Of a stretch of DNA of 64,000 nucleotides, positions 50,925 to 59,785 are shown piece after piece. Both the position numbers and the translations under genes were made by a program. A model generated the notes under the pieces. It was not told where the DNA came from. It was given only the letters and a program-made list of their open reading frames with translations, and did no database searches. The stretch comes from an uncultured Collinsella sp. GTDB lineage: Bacteria > Actinomycetota > Coriobacteriia > Coriobacteriales > Coriobacteriaceae. Position 1 is the stretch's first letter. Each line of letters begins with the position of its first letter. The DNA lies in NCBI GenBank assembly GCA_958369225.1, contig CATXID010000004.1, forward strand, positions 62,001 to 126,000, in the 5' to 3' direction.

Positions 50925-51545
50925 ATGACAAATAAGGTTGAATGGGACCGCATGATTGCCGGGGAGCTCTATAGCCCCTATCGGGTTAACGACCATTCGT
51001 TTAGTAGGGTGCATGCGGCTCAGAAGTTGTTTAATGAGTCGGAGTATTGGGCTGATTCGAGCGCCTTTGAGGAACTAAAGAAGTGTTTTTGCGTTGCTCC
51101 GGACGATATGGTCTTAACGGCTCCCGTTTATTTTGATCACGGTGACAGGGTTTCGTTTGGTAACCATTTCTATGCGAATACCGGTTTGACGATTCTGGAC
51201 GAAAATTACGTGACCTTTGGCGACAACGTCTTTCTAGGACCCCATGTGAGTATATTTACTGCTGGGCATCCAATTGACGCCGATGTGCGCAATCTGGACC
51301 TCGAGTATGCTAAGCCTGTCGTAATCGGCAACAACGTCTGGATGGGCGGCGGGGTGATTATCAATCCGGGCGTATCAATCGGAGACGATGTGGTCATAGC
51401 CTCAGGTTCAGTTGTTGTTAAAGACGTTCCAAGCCACGTCATCATCGGCGGCAATCCAGCTCATATCATTCGAGAGATTACCGACAGCGATCGCAAGCTC
51501 TGGCAAGGCCAGCTGAATGCCTACAACGAGGCAATTGGATCATAG
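50925..51545 (+). CDS. sugar O-acetyltransferase (maltose/galactoside type)
   Basis: 206 residues. A left-handed beta-helix hexapeptide acetyltransferase using acetyl-CoA, of the Maa/LacA/NodL group. The N-terminal MAC domain (MIAGELYSPYRVND...RVHAAQKLFN) and hexapeptide repeats (FLGPHVSIFTAGHPID with the catalytic His, VVIGNNVWMGGGVIINPGVSIGDDVVIASGSVV) are intact. The exact sugar is unknown. Codon use is visibly less GC3-biased than in pnp and rnj (many TTT, TAT, AAT codons), and the gene is bracketed by two inverted copies of the structured element, both hints of later acquisition. Confidence 0.88.
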   Translation: MTNKVEWDRMIAGELYSPYRVNDHSFSRVHAAQKLFNESEYWADSSAFEELKKCFCVAPDDMVLTAPVYFDHGDRVSFGNHFYANTGLTILDENYVTFGDNVFLGPHVSIFTAGHPIDADVRNLDLEYAKPVVIGNNVWMGGGVIINPGVSIGDDVVIASGSVVVKDVPSHVIIGGNPAHIIREITDSDRKLWQGQLNAYNEAIGS

Positions 51546-51583
51546 CCTCAGCATTCCCGCAGATAAAACCTACTAAAACAAAC

Positions 51584-51743
51584 CTATCCCTTATTGGCAG
51601 GTTTCCCGTGGGGCGGGCACTGATGAAGTTTATCGCGAGTTCCGCACGAACAGGAGGCCACTTAATGTGGCCTCCGTCGTGAGCAGGACTGTAGAGCAGG
51701 AAACTTCATCCGTGCCCGCCCTCGCGGGAAACCGGCGGGATAG
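51584..51743. ncRNA. structured stem-loop element, copy 2 (inverted)
   Basis: Outer stem pairs 51600-51630 with 51701-51732 almost completely, and CTATCCC (51584-51590) with GGGATAG (51737-51743). The conserved blocks 51628-51647 and 51683-51700 are reverse complements of copy 1 blocks. The apical hairpin is GGAGGCCAC-TTAAT-GTGGCCTCC (51653-51675): three base pairs differ from copy 1, each changed on both sides. The outer stem sequence is different but still paired. Confidence 0.65.
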
Positions 51744-51921
51744 ACGGGTCCAGATGGGGCTTTGATGCATGGGTGGTCTGTTGTTGTGCAAATGGGTATC
51801 ATACTGTGGTTAATGCGTCGACTCCGTGATGCATGTTTGTACGTTCCCGACGGCCGGTTTGCCAGAAGCGCCCCGCCGGTTGTTCCAGACCCGTTTCGAA
51901 GAAAGGAAACAACACTCACCT

Positions 51922-53592
51922 ATGGCAGCTAAAAAATCATCTCCCTTGAAGATCATCCCGCTCGGCGGCCTTGATGGCATCGGCAAGAACATGACGGTCT
52001 TCGAGTGCGGCGACGACATGGTGCTCGTCGACGCTGGCCTCATGTTCCCCGACGATTCTCAGCCCGGTATCGACCTGGTGCTTCCGGATTACACCTACGT
52101 TCTGGAGAACGAGGAAAAGCTCCGCGGCATCATCGTCACTCACGGTCACGAGGACCACACCGGTTCGCTTCCGTATCTGCTGCAGGATCTCAACAACAAG
52201 GTGCCCATCTTCTCGAGCAAGCTGACGCTCGGCTTTATCGAGGGCAAGCTTTCCGAGTTCCGCATTCGTGCACCCAAGTTTCGTGAGGTCAAGGGTGGCA
52301 GCCACGTCAATCTGGGTGGCATCTCGCTCGACTTCTTCTCGATGACGCACTCCATCCCGGGCGCTCTGGGCGTGTTCATCCGCACCAACCAGGGTACCGT
52401 TATGCACACCGGCGACTTTAAGCTCGACCAGACGCCCATCGACGGCGTCACGCCCGACTATGCCGCTATCAGCCGCTTTGCCAAGCAGGGCATCGACCTG
52501 CTGCTGTCCGACTCCACCAACGCCACGGTCCCCGGCTTTACCAAGTCTGAGGCCGAGGTTGGCCCCAATCTGCTGCATGCCATCAAGAATGCTCCGGGTC
52601 GCGTGTTCGTCGCGTCGTTCTCGAGCCACATCCATCGTCTGCAGCAGATCTGCGACGCCGCTCGCAAGTGCGGCCGCAAGGTTGTCGTGACCGGTCGTTC
52701 CATGCTCACCAACACCCGCGTGGCGCGCGAGCTCGGTTACCTCAACATCGATGACGCCGATATCATCGATGCCTTCGATATTGATAACCTGCCCGACGAC
52801 AAGATCGTCGTCATGTGCACCGGTTCGCAGGGCGAGCCTCTGTCGGCCCTTTCGCGCATGGCCAACGGCGAGCACAAGACGCTCTCCATCCACGAGGGCG
52901 ATACCGTCATCCTCTCGGCAACGCCGGTCCCCGGTAACGAGAAGGCCGTTCAGCAGGTCGTCAACAGCCTCGCCAAGCTTGGCTGCGACGTGTGGGATAA
53001 GAACCGCGCCCTCGTTCACGTCTCGGGTCACGGTAGCCAGGAGGAGCTCAAGCTCCTGATGGCCATGGCCAAGCCTACGTACTTTATGCCGGTCCACGGC
53101 GAGGCCGTGCATCTGCGCGCCCATGCTCAACTTGCACGCAAGATGGGCCTCAAGGAAGATCATATCTTTATCCTCGACAACGGAGATACGCTCGAGATGC
53201 GTGGCGGTATCGTCAAGCGCGGTACGCCCGTCGAGTCTGGCGTCGTCTACGTCGACGGACTGCGTATCGGCGATACCGACCCCATCGTCCTGCGCGATCG
53301 TCAGAAGCTTGCCAACGACGGTATGGTCACGGCCGTCGCTATCGTTTCGCTCAAGCACAAGAAGATCGAGGCCATCGAGTTCTCGGGCCGCGGCGTCTCT
53401 TTTGCCATCGACGACCAGTTCTCCGAGGACGCCTCCGCATCCATCATGAAGACGATCGAGAAGGGCAAGTTCAGCTTTACGAGCAGCGGTTCCGATGCCA
53501 TTCGCAAGGCCGTGCGCGACTCGCTCTCTAACTTTATCTGGAGTCGTACGCGCACTCGTCCGATGATCATCCCGGTCGTCATGGAGGTTTAG
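51922..53592 (+). CDS. rnj: ribonuclease J
   Basis: 556 residues. A metallo-beta-lactamase/beta-CASP RNase with 5'-3' exo- and endonuclease activities. Zinc motif VTHGHEDHTGSLPY near residue 74, HTGDFKLD, the beta-CASP Arg/His region (ATPVPGNEKAVQQV, VSGHGSQEELK), and MPVHGEAVHLRAHA near the C-terminal part. ATG 51922 (MAAKKSSPLKIIPLGGLDGIGKN) is preferred over the 51826 start, which would cover the leader; GAAAGGA lies 14 nt upstream, rather distant. ftsK follows immediately. Confidence 0.95.
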   Translation: MAAKKSSPLKIIPLGGLDGIGKNMTVFECGDDMVLVDAGLMFPDDSQPGIDLVLPDYTYVLENEEKLRGIIVTHGHEDHTGSLPYLLQDLNNKVPIFSSKLTLGFIEGKLSEFRIRAPKFREVKGGSHVNLGGISLDFFSMTHSIPGALGVFIRTNQGTVMHTGDFKLDQTPIDGVTPDYAAISRFAKQGIDLLLSDSTNATVPGFTKSEAEVGPNLLHAIKNAPGRVFVASFSSHIHRLQQICDAARKCGRKVVVTGRSMLTNTRVARELGYLNIDDADIIDAFDIDNLPDDKIVVMCTGSQGEPLSALSRMANGEHKTLSIHEGDTVILSATPVPGNEKAVQQVVNSLAKLGCDVWDKNRALVHVSGHGSQEELKLLMAMAKPTYFMPVHGEAVHLRAHAQLARKMGLKEDHIFILDNGDTLEMRGGIVKRGTPVESGVVYVDGLRIGDTDPIVLRDRQKLANDGMVTAVAIVSLKHKKIEAIEFSGRGVSFAIDDQFSEDASASIMKTIEKGKFSFTSSGSDAIRKAVRDSLSNFIWSRTRTRPMIIPVVMEV

Positions 53593-53593
53593 T

Positions 53594-56374
53594 TTGGCGC
53601 GCGGATCTGCACAAAACGCCAAAGGCAATAAAGCCAACAACCAACCGGCATCTGCTAAGGGTGCCGGTTCCCATCTTCGTGCCAATAAGGGCCATGAGGC
53701 CGAGTTCGACGATTTTGAGCCCCTGGTCGAGCCTTCGGCCAACCGCGATATCGCCGGCGTGGTCATCGCCGTTTTGGCGATTGCGTCCTTCATTGCCGTG
53801 ATTTCGCCGGCGACCGCACCCGTTACGGCTGCGGTTGCCGGTTTCTACCACCTGGGCTTTGGTCTGGGCGCCTACGTGCTGCCGATCGTCATTTTGCTGT
53901 TTGCCGCCACGCTCTTTTTAGGCGAGGACTCGCCGCTCAACGTGCGCTCTGTTGCGGGCGGTGCCGTGGTCTTTATCGCCGTCGTCTCCATTCTTTCGCT
54001 GATGGTGCCGGGTACGAGTGACTCGTGCGACCTTATGTTCACGCCGCAAAACCTGTCCGCCTCGGGTGGCTACATCGGTGCGTTTATTGCGAGCGCGCTG
54101 CAGAATGCCCTGGGTAAGCCTATTGCGATGGTGGTCCTGTTGGGTCTGGCCGTCGTCGGCTTTGTCATCATCGGCTTTTCGGTGGGCGGCGTTTTGCGCT
54201 CTGCCCGCGACCGTGCGGCCGATTTTGCCGAGCGCCGTCGTGCCGACGTCAATGCGAGTCCGTGGGGTGATGACGAAGCCCTGTCGGTGCCCGGCGTTGC
54301 TCGTCCGCACCTGAGCATTCTTCGTCAAAAGGGATCCGATGCTGCCGTGACCACGGTCATGGGCAACGATGCCGACCCGGTTCTGGACGATGACGACGAA
54401 GACGAGGATCCGTTTGTTGACGTGTCCGATGCCGTTGAGGCCGAACGCGCTAAGACCACGCTGCTCCCGCGCCGTCATGCCAGGAAAGGCAAGTCGGCTC
54501 CTAAGCTCAATACGAGTGAGCCCGACCCGTCTTGGTCCGAGAGCGAGATTGAACTTACCGAGGGTGATGACGAGGACGACGAGTCCCCGCTCGAGACTGC
54601 TAAAACCACCTTGCTGCCGCGACGTCAGGCAAAGCGCGGTCAGGTGACCGGCCAGCTTTCGATGGAGGATGATCCGGCCAAGATCGACGAGTCCGAGCCT
54701 CCGTTTGCCGTGAATCCCGTCTCGGCCGCCCCTCAAATTCCTGATTTTCTCAAGCATCCCAAGGTTGCCGATGCGGCTGTCGCGGGCGCTGCCGAGACGT
54801 CTACTTCTAGCGATGGGGGAGCGGGCAATGCCCCCGCGGATAACGAGGGCGAAGATGAGGACGGCCTTAAGCTGCCGCCGCTCGAAATCTTGCATGCAAA
54901 CCCTCAGTCCGCTTCTGCCGCGTCTTCGGACAAGGAGCTGGAACAGACCGCCGAGTCGTTGCAGTCCACGTTGCTTGAGTTTGGCCGTAGCGCTCGCGTC
55001 GTCGGCTGGATTGCCGGCCCCACGGTGACGACCTTTAAGCTGCAGCCCGGCGAGGGCGAGCGCGTGAGCAAGATTTCGAGCCTTGAGGACGACATCGCGC
55101 TGTCGCTTGCTGCTCAGTCCGTGCGTATCTTTGCGCCGATTCCCGGCACCTCGCTCGTGGGTATCGAGATCCCCAATCGCAAGCGTCAGAACGTCAACTT
55201 GGGTGACGTGCTGCCCTATGTTAAGGGCGGTCCGCTTGAGCTTGCCATCGGCCGCGATGCAGAGGGCACGCCGGTCGTCGCCGACCTCGCCAAGATGCCC
55301 CACCTGCTGATCGCCGGTACCACGGGTTCCGGTAAGTCGGTCATGATCAACTCCATCATCACGACTCTGCTCATGCGTGCCCTTCCCGAGGACGTTCGCC
55401 TGATCATGGTCGACCCCAAGCGCGTTGAGCTTGCGGGCTATAACGGCCTGCCGCATCTTTACGTACCCGTGGTGACCGAGCCCAAGCAGGCCGCGAGTGC
55501 CTTGCAGTGGGCGGTGTCCGAAATGGAGCGCCGCCTGAAGGTCTTCGAGCGCCTTAACGTGCGCAAGATCTCGACCTATAACGAAAAGCAGGCCGCCGGC
55601 GAGTTTGAGCATTACGATAACCCGCCGCAAAAGATGCCCTACCTGGTCATCATCATCGACGAGCTTTCGGACCTGATGATGGTTGCCGGCAAGGACGTCG
55701 AGGCTTCGATTGTGCGTATCGCCCAGCTGGGCCGTGCCGCCGGTATCCACCTTATCGTGGCGACTCAGCGTCCGAGCTCCAACGTGGTGACGGGTCTCAT
55801 CAAGGCAAACATTACCAACCGTATCGCCTTTAACGTCGCAACGGGCATCGACTCCCGCGTCATCATCGACCAGATGGGTGCCGAAAAGCTCACCGGCTTG
55901 GGTGACATGCTGTTCTCAAAGGTCGACTGGGGCAAGCCCCGCCGTATCCAGGGCTGCTTTGTTTCGGATGACGAGATCAACGAGATTGTCGAGTTCGTCA
56001 AGTCGCAAAGCGAGCCCGACTACCATGAGGAGATCCTATCGGCCGTGGCACCTGCCTCCATGTCCATGACGGGTGGCGGCGGCATCGTGCGCACCGGCGT
56101 CGCCGAGCCCCAGGACGACGATCCGCTTATCTGGGAAGCCGCTCATATTGTGGTGGAATCGCAGCTGGGCTCCACATCTGGCCTGCAGCGCCGCCTGAAG
56201 GTTGGCTATGCGCGCGCCGGGCGTATTATGGACATGCTGGAAGAAAAGGGTGTCGTCGGACCGCCCGACGGTTCCAAGCCGCGCGAGGTCCTGCTGGATG
56301 AAGAAGGCCTTGCCGCGCTGGAATCCGTCGACGCCGAGATGGCACGTGAAGATCGTGAGTTTGGAGGATTCTGA
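53594..56374 (+). CDS. ftsK: DNA translocase FtsK/SpoIIIE
   Basis: 926 residues. It pumps chromosomal DNA at the division septum and activates Xer recombination. Four or so membrane helices (~50-205), a charged linker (~210-435), then the motor with Walker A IAGTTGSGKSVM near residue 574 and Walker B VIIIDELSDLMM, and the gamma winged helix near 845-905 (LQRRLKVGYARAGRIMDMLE). The linker carries AKTTLLPRR twice (near 285 and 335), each followed by a basic patch. TTG 53594 is 1 bp after the rnj stop; GGAGG lies in the rnj end. It overlaps the next gene by one base. Confidence 0.95.
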   Translation: MARGSAQNAKGNKANNQPASAKGAGSHLRANKGHEAEFDDFEPLVEPSANRDIAGVVIAVLAIASFIAVISPATAPVTAAVAGFYHLGFGLGAYVLPIVILLFAATLFLGEDSPLNVRSVAGGAVVFIAVVSILSLMVPGTSDSCDLMFTPQNLSASGGYIGAFIASALQNALGKPIAMVVLLGLAVVGFVIIGFSVGGVLRSARDRAADFAERRRADVNASPWGDDEALSVPGVARPHLSILRQKGSDAAVTTVMGNDADPVLDDDDEDEDPFVDVSDAVEAERAKTTLLPRRHARKGKSAPKLNTSEPDPSWSESEIELTEGDDEDDESPLETAKTTLLPRRQAKRGQVTGQLSMEDDPAKIDESEPPFAVNPVSAAPQIPDFLKHPKVADAAVAGAAETSTSSDGGAGNAPADNEGEDEDGLKLPPLEILHANPQSASAASSDKELEQTAESLQSTLLEFGRSARVVGWIAGPTVTTFKLQPGEGERVSKISSLEDDIALSLAAQSVRIFAPIPGTSLVGIEIPNRKRQNVNLGDVLPYVKGGPLELAIGRDAEGTPVVADLAKMPHLLIAGTTGSGKSVMINSIITTLLMRALPEDVRLIMVDPKRVELAGYNGLPHLYVPVVTEPKQAASALQWAVSEMERRLKVFERLNVRKISTYNEKQAAGEFEHYDNPPQKMPYLVIIIDELSDLMMVAGKDVEASIVRIAQLGRAAGIHLIVATQRPSSNVVTGLIKANITNRIAFNVATGIDSRVIIDQMGAEKLTGLGDMLFSKVDWGKPRRIQGCFVSDDEINEIVEFVKSQSEPDYHEEILSAVAPASMSMTGGGGIVRTGVAEPQDDDPLIWEAAHIVVESQLGSTSGLQRRLKVGYARAGRIMDMLEEKGVVGPPDGSKPREVLLDEEGLAALESVDAEMAREDREFGGF

Positions 56375-57876
56375 TGGCTGCACGCTTTGGTGACATGCTG
56401 CTCGAGCAGCGTCGCCGAATGGGCCTTTCCATTCAGCAGGTCGCCAACACCATCAAAATCAGGCCGCAGATCATCGAGTTTTTCGAAACCGGTAATTTTG
56501 CATCGATGCCCCCGCGCGGTTATGCCCAGGGCATGATTTCGAGCTACGCACGCTTTTTGGGCCTCAATCCGCGCGAGGTCGTCAACGCTTATTTTGATGA
56601 ACTCATGGCATATGAACGCGAGACGTCGCAGCAGGGCGGTCGTTTTCAGGACGCCGCCGGCTACGTCAATTCGCGTTCCTCGGTCGACAACGGCCGTTTC
56701 CTGATGGTTCAGGGCGGACGTTCGACGCGTTATGGCCAGCGCCCTCAGCAGGCTGGCTATATTACCGAGTCTGGCTCGAGCGAGGAGATTCGTTCTCAGC
56801 GCGATCGTTTTCGCAGCACGCCGGCGCCCGAGGAGCGCGCACTCCCCGCTGCCCGCGGTGTCGCTCGTGACCCTCGTGCCGGCTACGGCGATGGCGGTTA
56901 TTCCGATCGCGGGTACCGTGGCGTTTCTTCCGGTCGTCCGCGCGGCGGCTATGCAGACGCCGATACTACGCAGGTGACGCCTCGCCTTCGATCTCAGTCG
57001 CAGCCCTATAGCCAGCGTTCCTCAGCGGCTCGTTCGGGCCAGCGCAACTACCAGGGTCGTGGCGAGCTCGCCCCCCGCTCGGGTCAGCGCAATATGCAGC
57101 GCCAAGGTAGCTATCGCGGACGTTCCGACAATAACCGCGGTCGTATGCCCCAAGGCACTGGTCGCGGTGGCTCCAATCGTGGGCGCGGCGGTGGGCGTGC
57201 TCCCCAGAACAACGGTCTCGATCCTCGTATCGTTTACGCCGGTATCGGCGCCGTGGCGCTGCTACTGATCGTGCTCATCGTGGTGCTCCTGCGTGGCTGC
57301 GGCTCCTCGGCGCCCGAGTCGACGCCCGAGACGCCCGTTGCCACCAAGACAACGACTAAAAAGTCTTCCAACAAGACCGAATCCGTCGATGAGGATGAAG
57401 ATACCGATGAGACGACGGACGAGTCGACCGATTCGGACGCCGCCAAGACGACGGCCAAGAAGGAAGAGAACGAGGTCACAAAGGTCAAGATCTCCGTTGC
57501 CAAGGGCAAGACTGCTTGGATTGAGGTCAAGGTTGATGGCAAGTCGGTCTATGGCGCCCAGGCGACCGGCCCCTTTGAGCAGGAATATACGCCCGAGTCC
57601 TCGATCGAGATCACCACGTCCAAGCCTTCCGATGTCACCGTTACCAAGAACGGTGAAAAGGTCCGCTACGACACTAAGACGTCGGGCGTGGCACGCGTGA
57701 CGATCACCGTTCCCAAGAAGGAGACGACCGACTCCGAGGACGGCGAGAGCACTGACGGCACCGATGATGCCAACAGCGCGGATGGAACCGAGGCCCAGTC
57801 CACGGAGGGCACCAATACCGCTACCGACGGTCAAACGACGACCGATTCTACCGATTATTCGTACGACAGCTACTAA
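56374..57876 (+). CDS. RodZ-like HTH membrane protein with Arg/Gly-rich linker
   Basis: 500 residues. N-terminal RodZ/HTH_25 helix-turn-helix (residues ~4-75; LLEQRRRMGLSIQQVANTIKI, NPREVVNAYFDEL), which in RodZ contacts MreB. Residues ~90-280 are extremely Arg/Gly/Ser/Gln-rich, with RGR, RGG and SGQRN repeats. One transmembrane helix (~285-307, VALLLIVLIVVLL), an acidic Ser/Thr-rich stretch, and a C-terminal extracellular beta domain (~369-449) like DUF4115, ending in a Thr/Asp/Ser tail. The ATG overlaps the ftsK stop. No mreB was seen in the window, so a role in cell-shape control is inferred by family only. Confidence 0.85.
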   Translation: MAARFGDMLLEQRRRMGLSIQQVANTIKIRPQIIEFFETGNFASMPPRGYAQGMISSYARFLGLNPREVVNAYFDELMAYERETSQQGGRFQDAAGYVNSRSSVDNGRFLMVQGGRSTRYGQRPQQAGYITESGSSEEIRSQRDRFRSTPAPEERALPAARGVARDPRAGYGDGGYSDRGYRGVSSGRPRGGYADADTTQVTPRLRSQSQPYSQRSSAARSGQRNYQGRGELAPRSGQRNMQRQGSYRGRSDNNRGRMPQGTGRGGSNRGRGGGRAPQNNGLDPRIVYAGIGAVALLLIVLIVVLLRGCGSSAPESTPETPVATKTTTKKSSNKTESVDEDEDTDETTDESTDSDAAKTTAKKEENEVTKVKISVAKGKTAWIEVKVDGKSVYGAQATGPFEQEYTPESSIEITTSKPSDVTVTKNGEKVRYDTKTSGVARVTITVPKKETTDSEDGESTDGTDDANSADGTEAQSTEGTNTATDGQTTTDSTDYSYDSY

Positions 57877-57902
57877 GCCGCTCGTAAGCGAAAGGATTAA
57901 CC

Positions 57903-58400
57903 ATGGCTAAAGATTCCAGCTTCGACGTCGTGTCCGAGGTTAATATGCAGGAGGTCGACAACGCCTTCCAGCAGACCACGCGCGAGATTTCCCAGCGCTA
58001 TGACCTGAAGGACTCCGGCGCCACCATCGAGCTTTCGAAGGGCGACAAACTCTTTACGGTCAACGCCCCGGCCGACTTTGTCTCCAAGCAGATTATCGAT
58101 GTCCTGAGCTCCAAGCTCATCAAGCGCGGCATCGATCTTAAGGCCGTGTCCTGGGATGCGCCTCAGGCTGCATCGGGCGGTACCGTGCGCGTGCTCGGTC
58201 ACATCGTCGAGGGCATTGACCAAGCGACTGCCAAGAAGATCAATAAGGACATTAAGGATCAGAAGCTCAAGGTCAAGGTGACGATCGAGGCCGACAAACT
58301 GCGCGTCTCCTCTGCTTCCAAGGATGCGCTGCAGACCGTGATCCAGTTCCTGCGCGACCAGGACTACGGTCAGCCGCTGCAGTTCACCAACTACCGCTAA
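57903..58400 (+). CDS. yajQ: YajQ family nucleotide-binding protein
   Basis: 165 residues. UPF0234; some members bind cyclic-di-GMP and act as regulators, others bind tRNA or GTP. DSSFDVVSEVNMQEVDNAFQQ, EISQRYDLKDSGATIEL and the C-terminal LRDQDYGQPLQFTNYR are diagnostic. GAAAGGATTAACC precedes the ATG. The specific ligand here is unknown. Confidence 0.95.
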   Translation: MAKDSSFDVVSEVNMQEVDNAFQQTTREISQRYDLKDSGATIELSKGDKLFTVNAPADFVSKQIIDVLSSKLIKRGIDLKAVSWDAPQAASGGTVRVLGHIVEGIDQATAKKINKDIKDQKLKVKVTIEADKLRVSSASKDALQTVIQFLRDQDYGQPLQFTNYR

Positions 58401-58426
58401 TTCATTCGAAAGGACCGCTCTCCAAC

Positions 58427-59776
58427 ATGGATACACCGTTGGGCTCCGTGCTCTATATCACCCTCGGGTGCGCCAAGAACGAGGTCGATACCGACCGTAT
58501 GCGTTCGCTGCTGACCGCCGCGGGCTACGAGGAGGCATTCGATCCGCAGGATGCCGATATCGCCATCGTCAATACGTGCTCGTTCCTTGCCTCTGCAACG
58601 TCCGAGAGCATCGAGACCACGCTCGAGCTTGCCAACGAGGTGCAGGACGGCGTACGTTCCTGCCCGATCGTCATGTGCGGCTGCGTGCCGTCACGCTACG
58701 GTGACGATCTGCCCGACGAGCTGCCCGAGGTCGCGGCCTTTGTGAAGGCCGACGAGGAAGACGGCATCGTGGCGGTCATCGATGACGTGCTGGGTGTTGA
58801 GCGCGAGATTGCCGCCTATATTCCGCAGGTCAAGCGTACCGTCGAGGGCGCTGTCGCCTATGTCAAGATCTCTGATGGCTGCAACCGCTTCTGTAGCTTC
58901 TGCATGATCCCTTATATCCGCGGTCGTTATCACTCGCGCAATGCCGAGAGCATTATCTCCGAGGTGCGCGACCTGGTCGCCGGTGGTGTGCGCGAGATCG
59001 TTCTTATCGGTCAGGACACGGGCATTTGGGGTACCGACTTTGCCGACGAGGACCTCGCCGAGGGTTCGCCGCGCAATCTGGCGCAGCTGCTGCAGGCCGT
59101 TGCTGAGGCGGTGCGTCCTCATAACGTGTGGGTCCGCGTACTCTACCTGCAGCCCGAGGGCATGACCGATGAGCTTATCGAGACCATTCGCGATACGCCC
59201 GAGGTGCTGCCCTATATCGATATTCCCGTCCAGCACTGCGACGCGCGCATCCTCAAGGCCATGCGCCGCTCCGGTTCGCGTCAGGAGCTCGAGGACCTGT
59301 TCCGCGACCTGCGCGAGCGTATCCCCGGTATCGTGATCCGCTCCACGGCTATGGTTGGCTTCCCGACTGAGACCGACGACGAGTTCCGCGATCTTATCGA
59401 CTTTATGGACGCCGTTGGCTTTGACTACACGAGCGTCTTTGCCTACTCGCGTGAGGAGGGCAGCCTGGCCGCCAAGATGGAAGGTCAGGTCGATGAAGAG
59501 GTTAAGCTCGAGCGCGCCCAGGAGGCTATGGATCTGGCCGAGTCGCTCGGCTTTGCCGCCACGGCGGCCCATGTGGGCGAACGCGCCCAGGTGATCGTCG
59601 ACGGTATCGAGGAGACCGAGGACGGTGCCGAGCTCATCGGACATGCCTGGTTCCAGGCTCCCGATTCCGATGGTGCGGTGCATCTGGATGCCAGCGAGGC
59701 ATCCGTGGGCGATATTCTTACGGTCGAGTTTACCGATAGCTTCTGTTACGAGCTTATCGGTCATGTTGTGGAGTAG
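58427..59776 (+). CDS. rimO: ribosomal protein S12 methylthiotransferase RimO
   Basis: 449 residues. A radical SAM enzyme that methylthiolates Asp88 of S12. N-terminal YITLGCAKNEVDTDRM, the INTCSFLASATSES and VMCGCVPSRY cluster Cys; radical SAM SDGCNRFCSFCMIPYIRGRYHSR near residue 147; a C-terminal TRAM domain. The LGCAKN and CSF motifs favour RimO over MiaB. GAAAGGA precedes the ATG. pgsA follows after 9 bp. Confidence 0.95.
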   Translation: MDTPLGSVLYITLGCAKNEVDTDRMRSLLTAAGYEEAFDPQDADIAIVNTCSFLASATSESIETTLELANEVQDGVRSCPIVMCGCVPSRYGDDLPDELPEVAAFVKADEEDGIVAVIDDVLGVEREIAAYIPQVKRTVEGAVAYVKISDGCNRFCSFCMIPYIRGRYHSRNAESIISEVRDLVAGGVREIVLIGQDTGIWGTDFADEDLAEGSPRNLAQLLQAVAEAVRPHNVWVRVLYLQPEGMTDELIETIRDTPEVLPYIDIPVQHCDARILKAMRRSGSRQELEDLFRDLRERIPGIVIRSTAMVGFPTETDDEFRDLIDFMDAVGFDYTSVFAYSREEGSLAAKMEGQVDEEVKLERAQEAMDLAESLGFAATAAHVGERAQVIVDGIEETEDGAELIGHAWFQAPDSDGAVHLDASEASVGDILTVEFTDSFCYELIGHVVE

Positions 59777-59785
59777 GAGAGCGTC

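Noticed and set aside
50737..50931. 64-codon minus-strand open frame near the acetyltransferase
   Set aside because: It lies largely inside the covarying stem-loop element; coding is not supported because the second copy is conserved in structure rather than in codon pattern.
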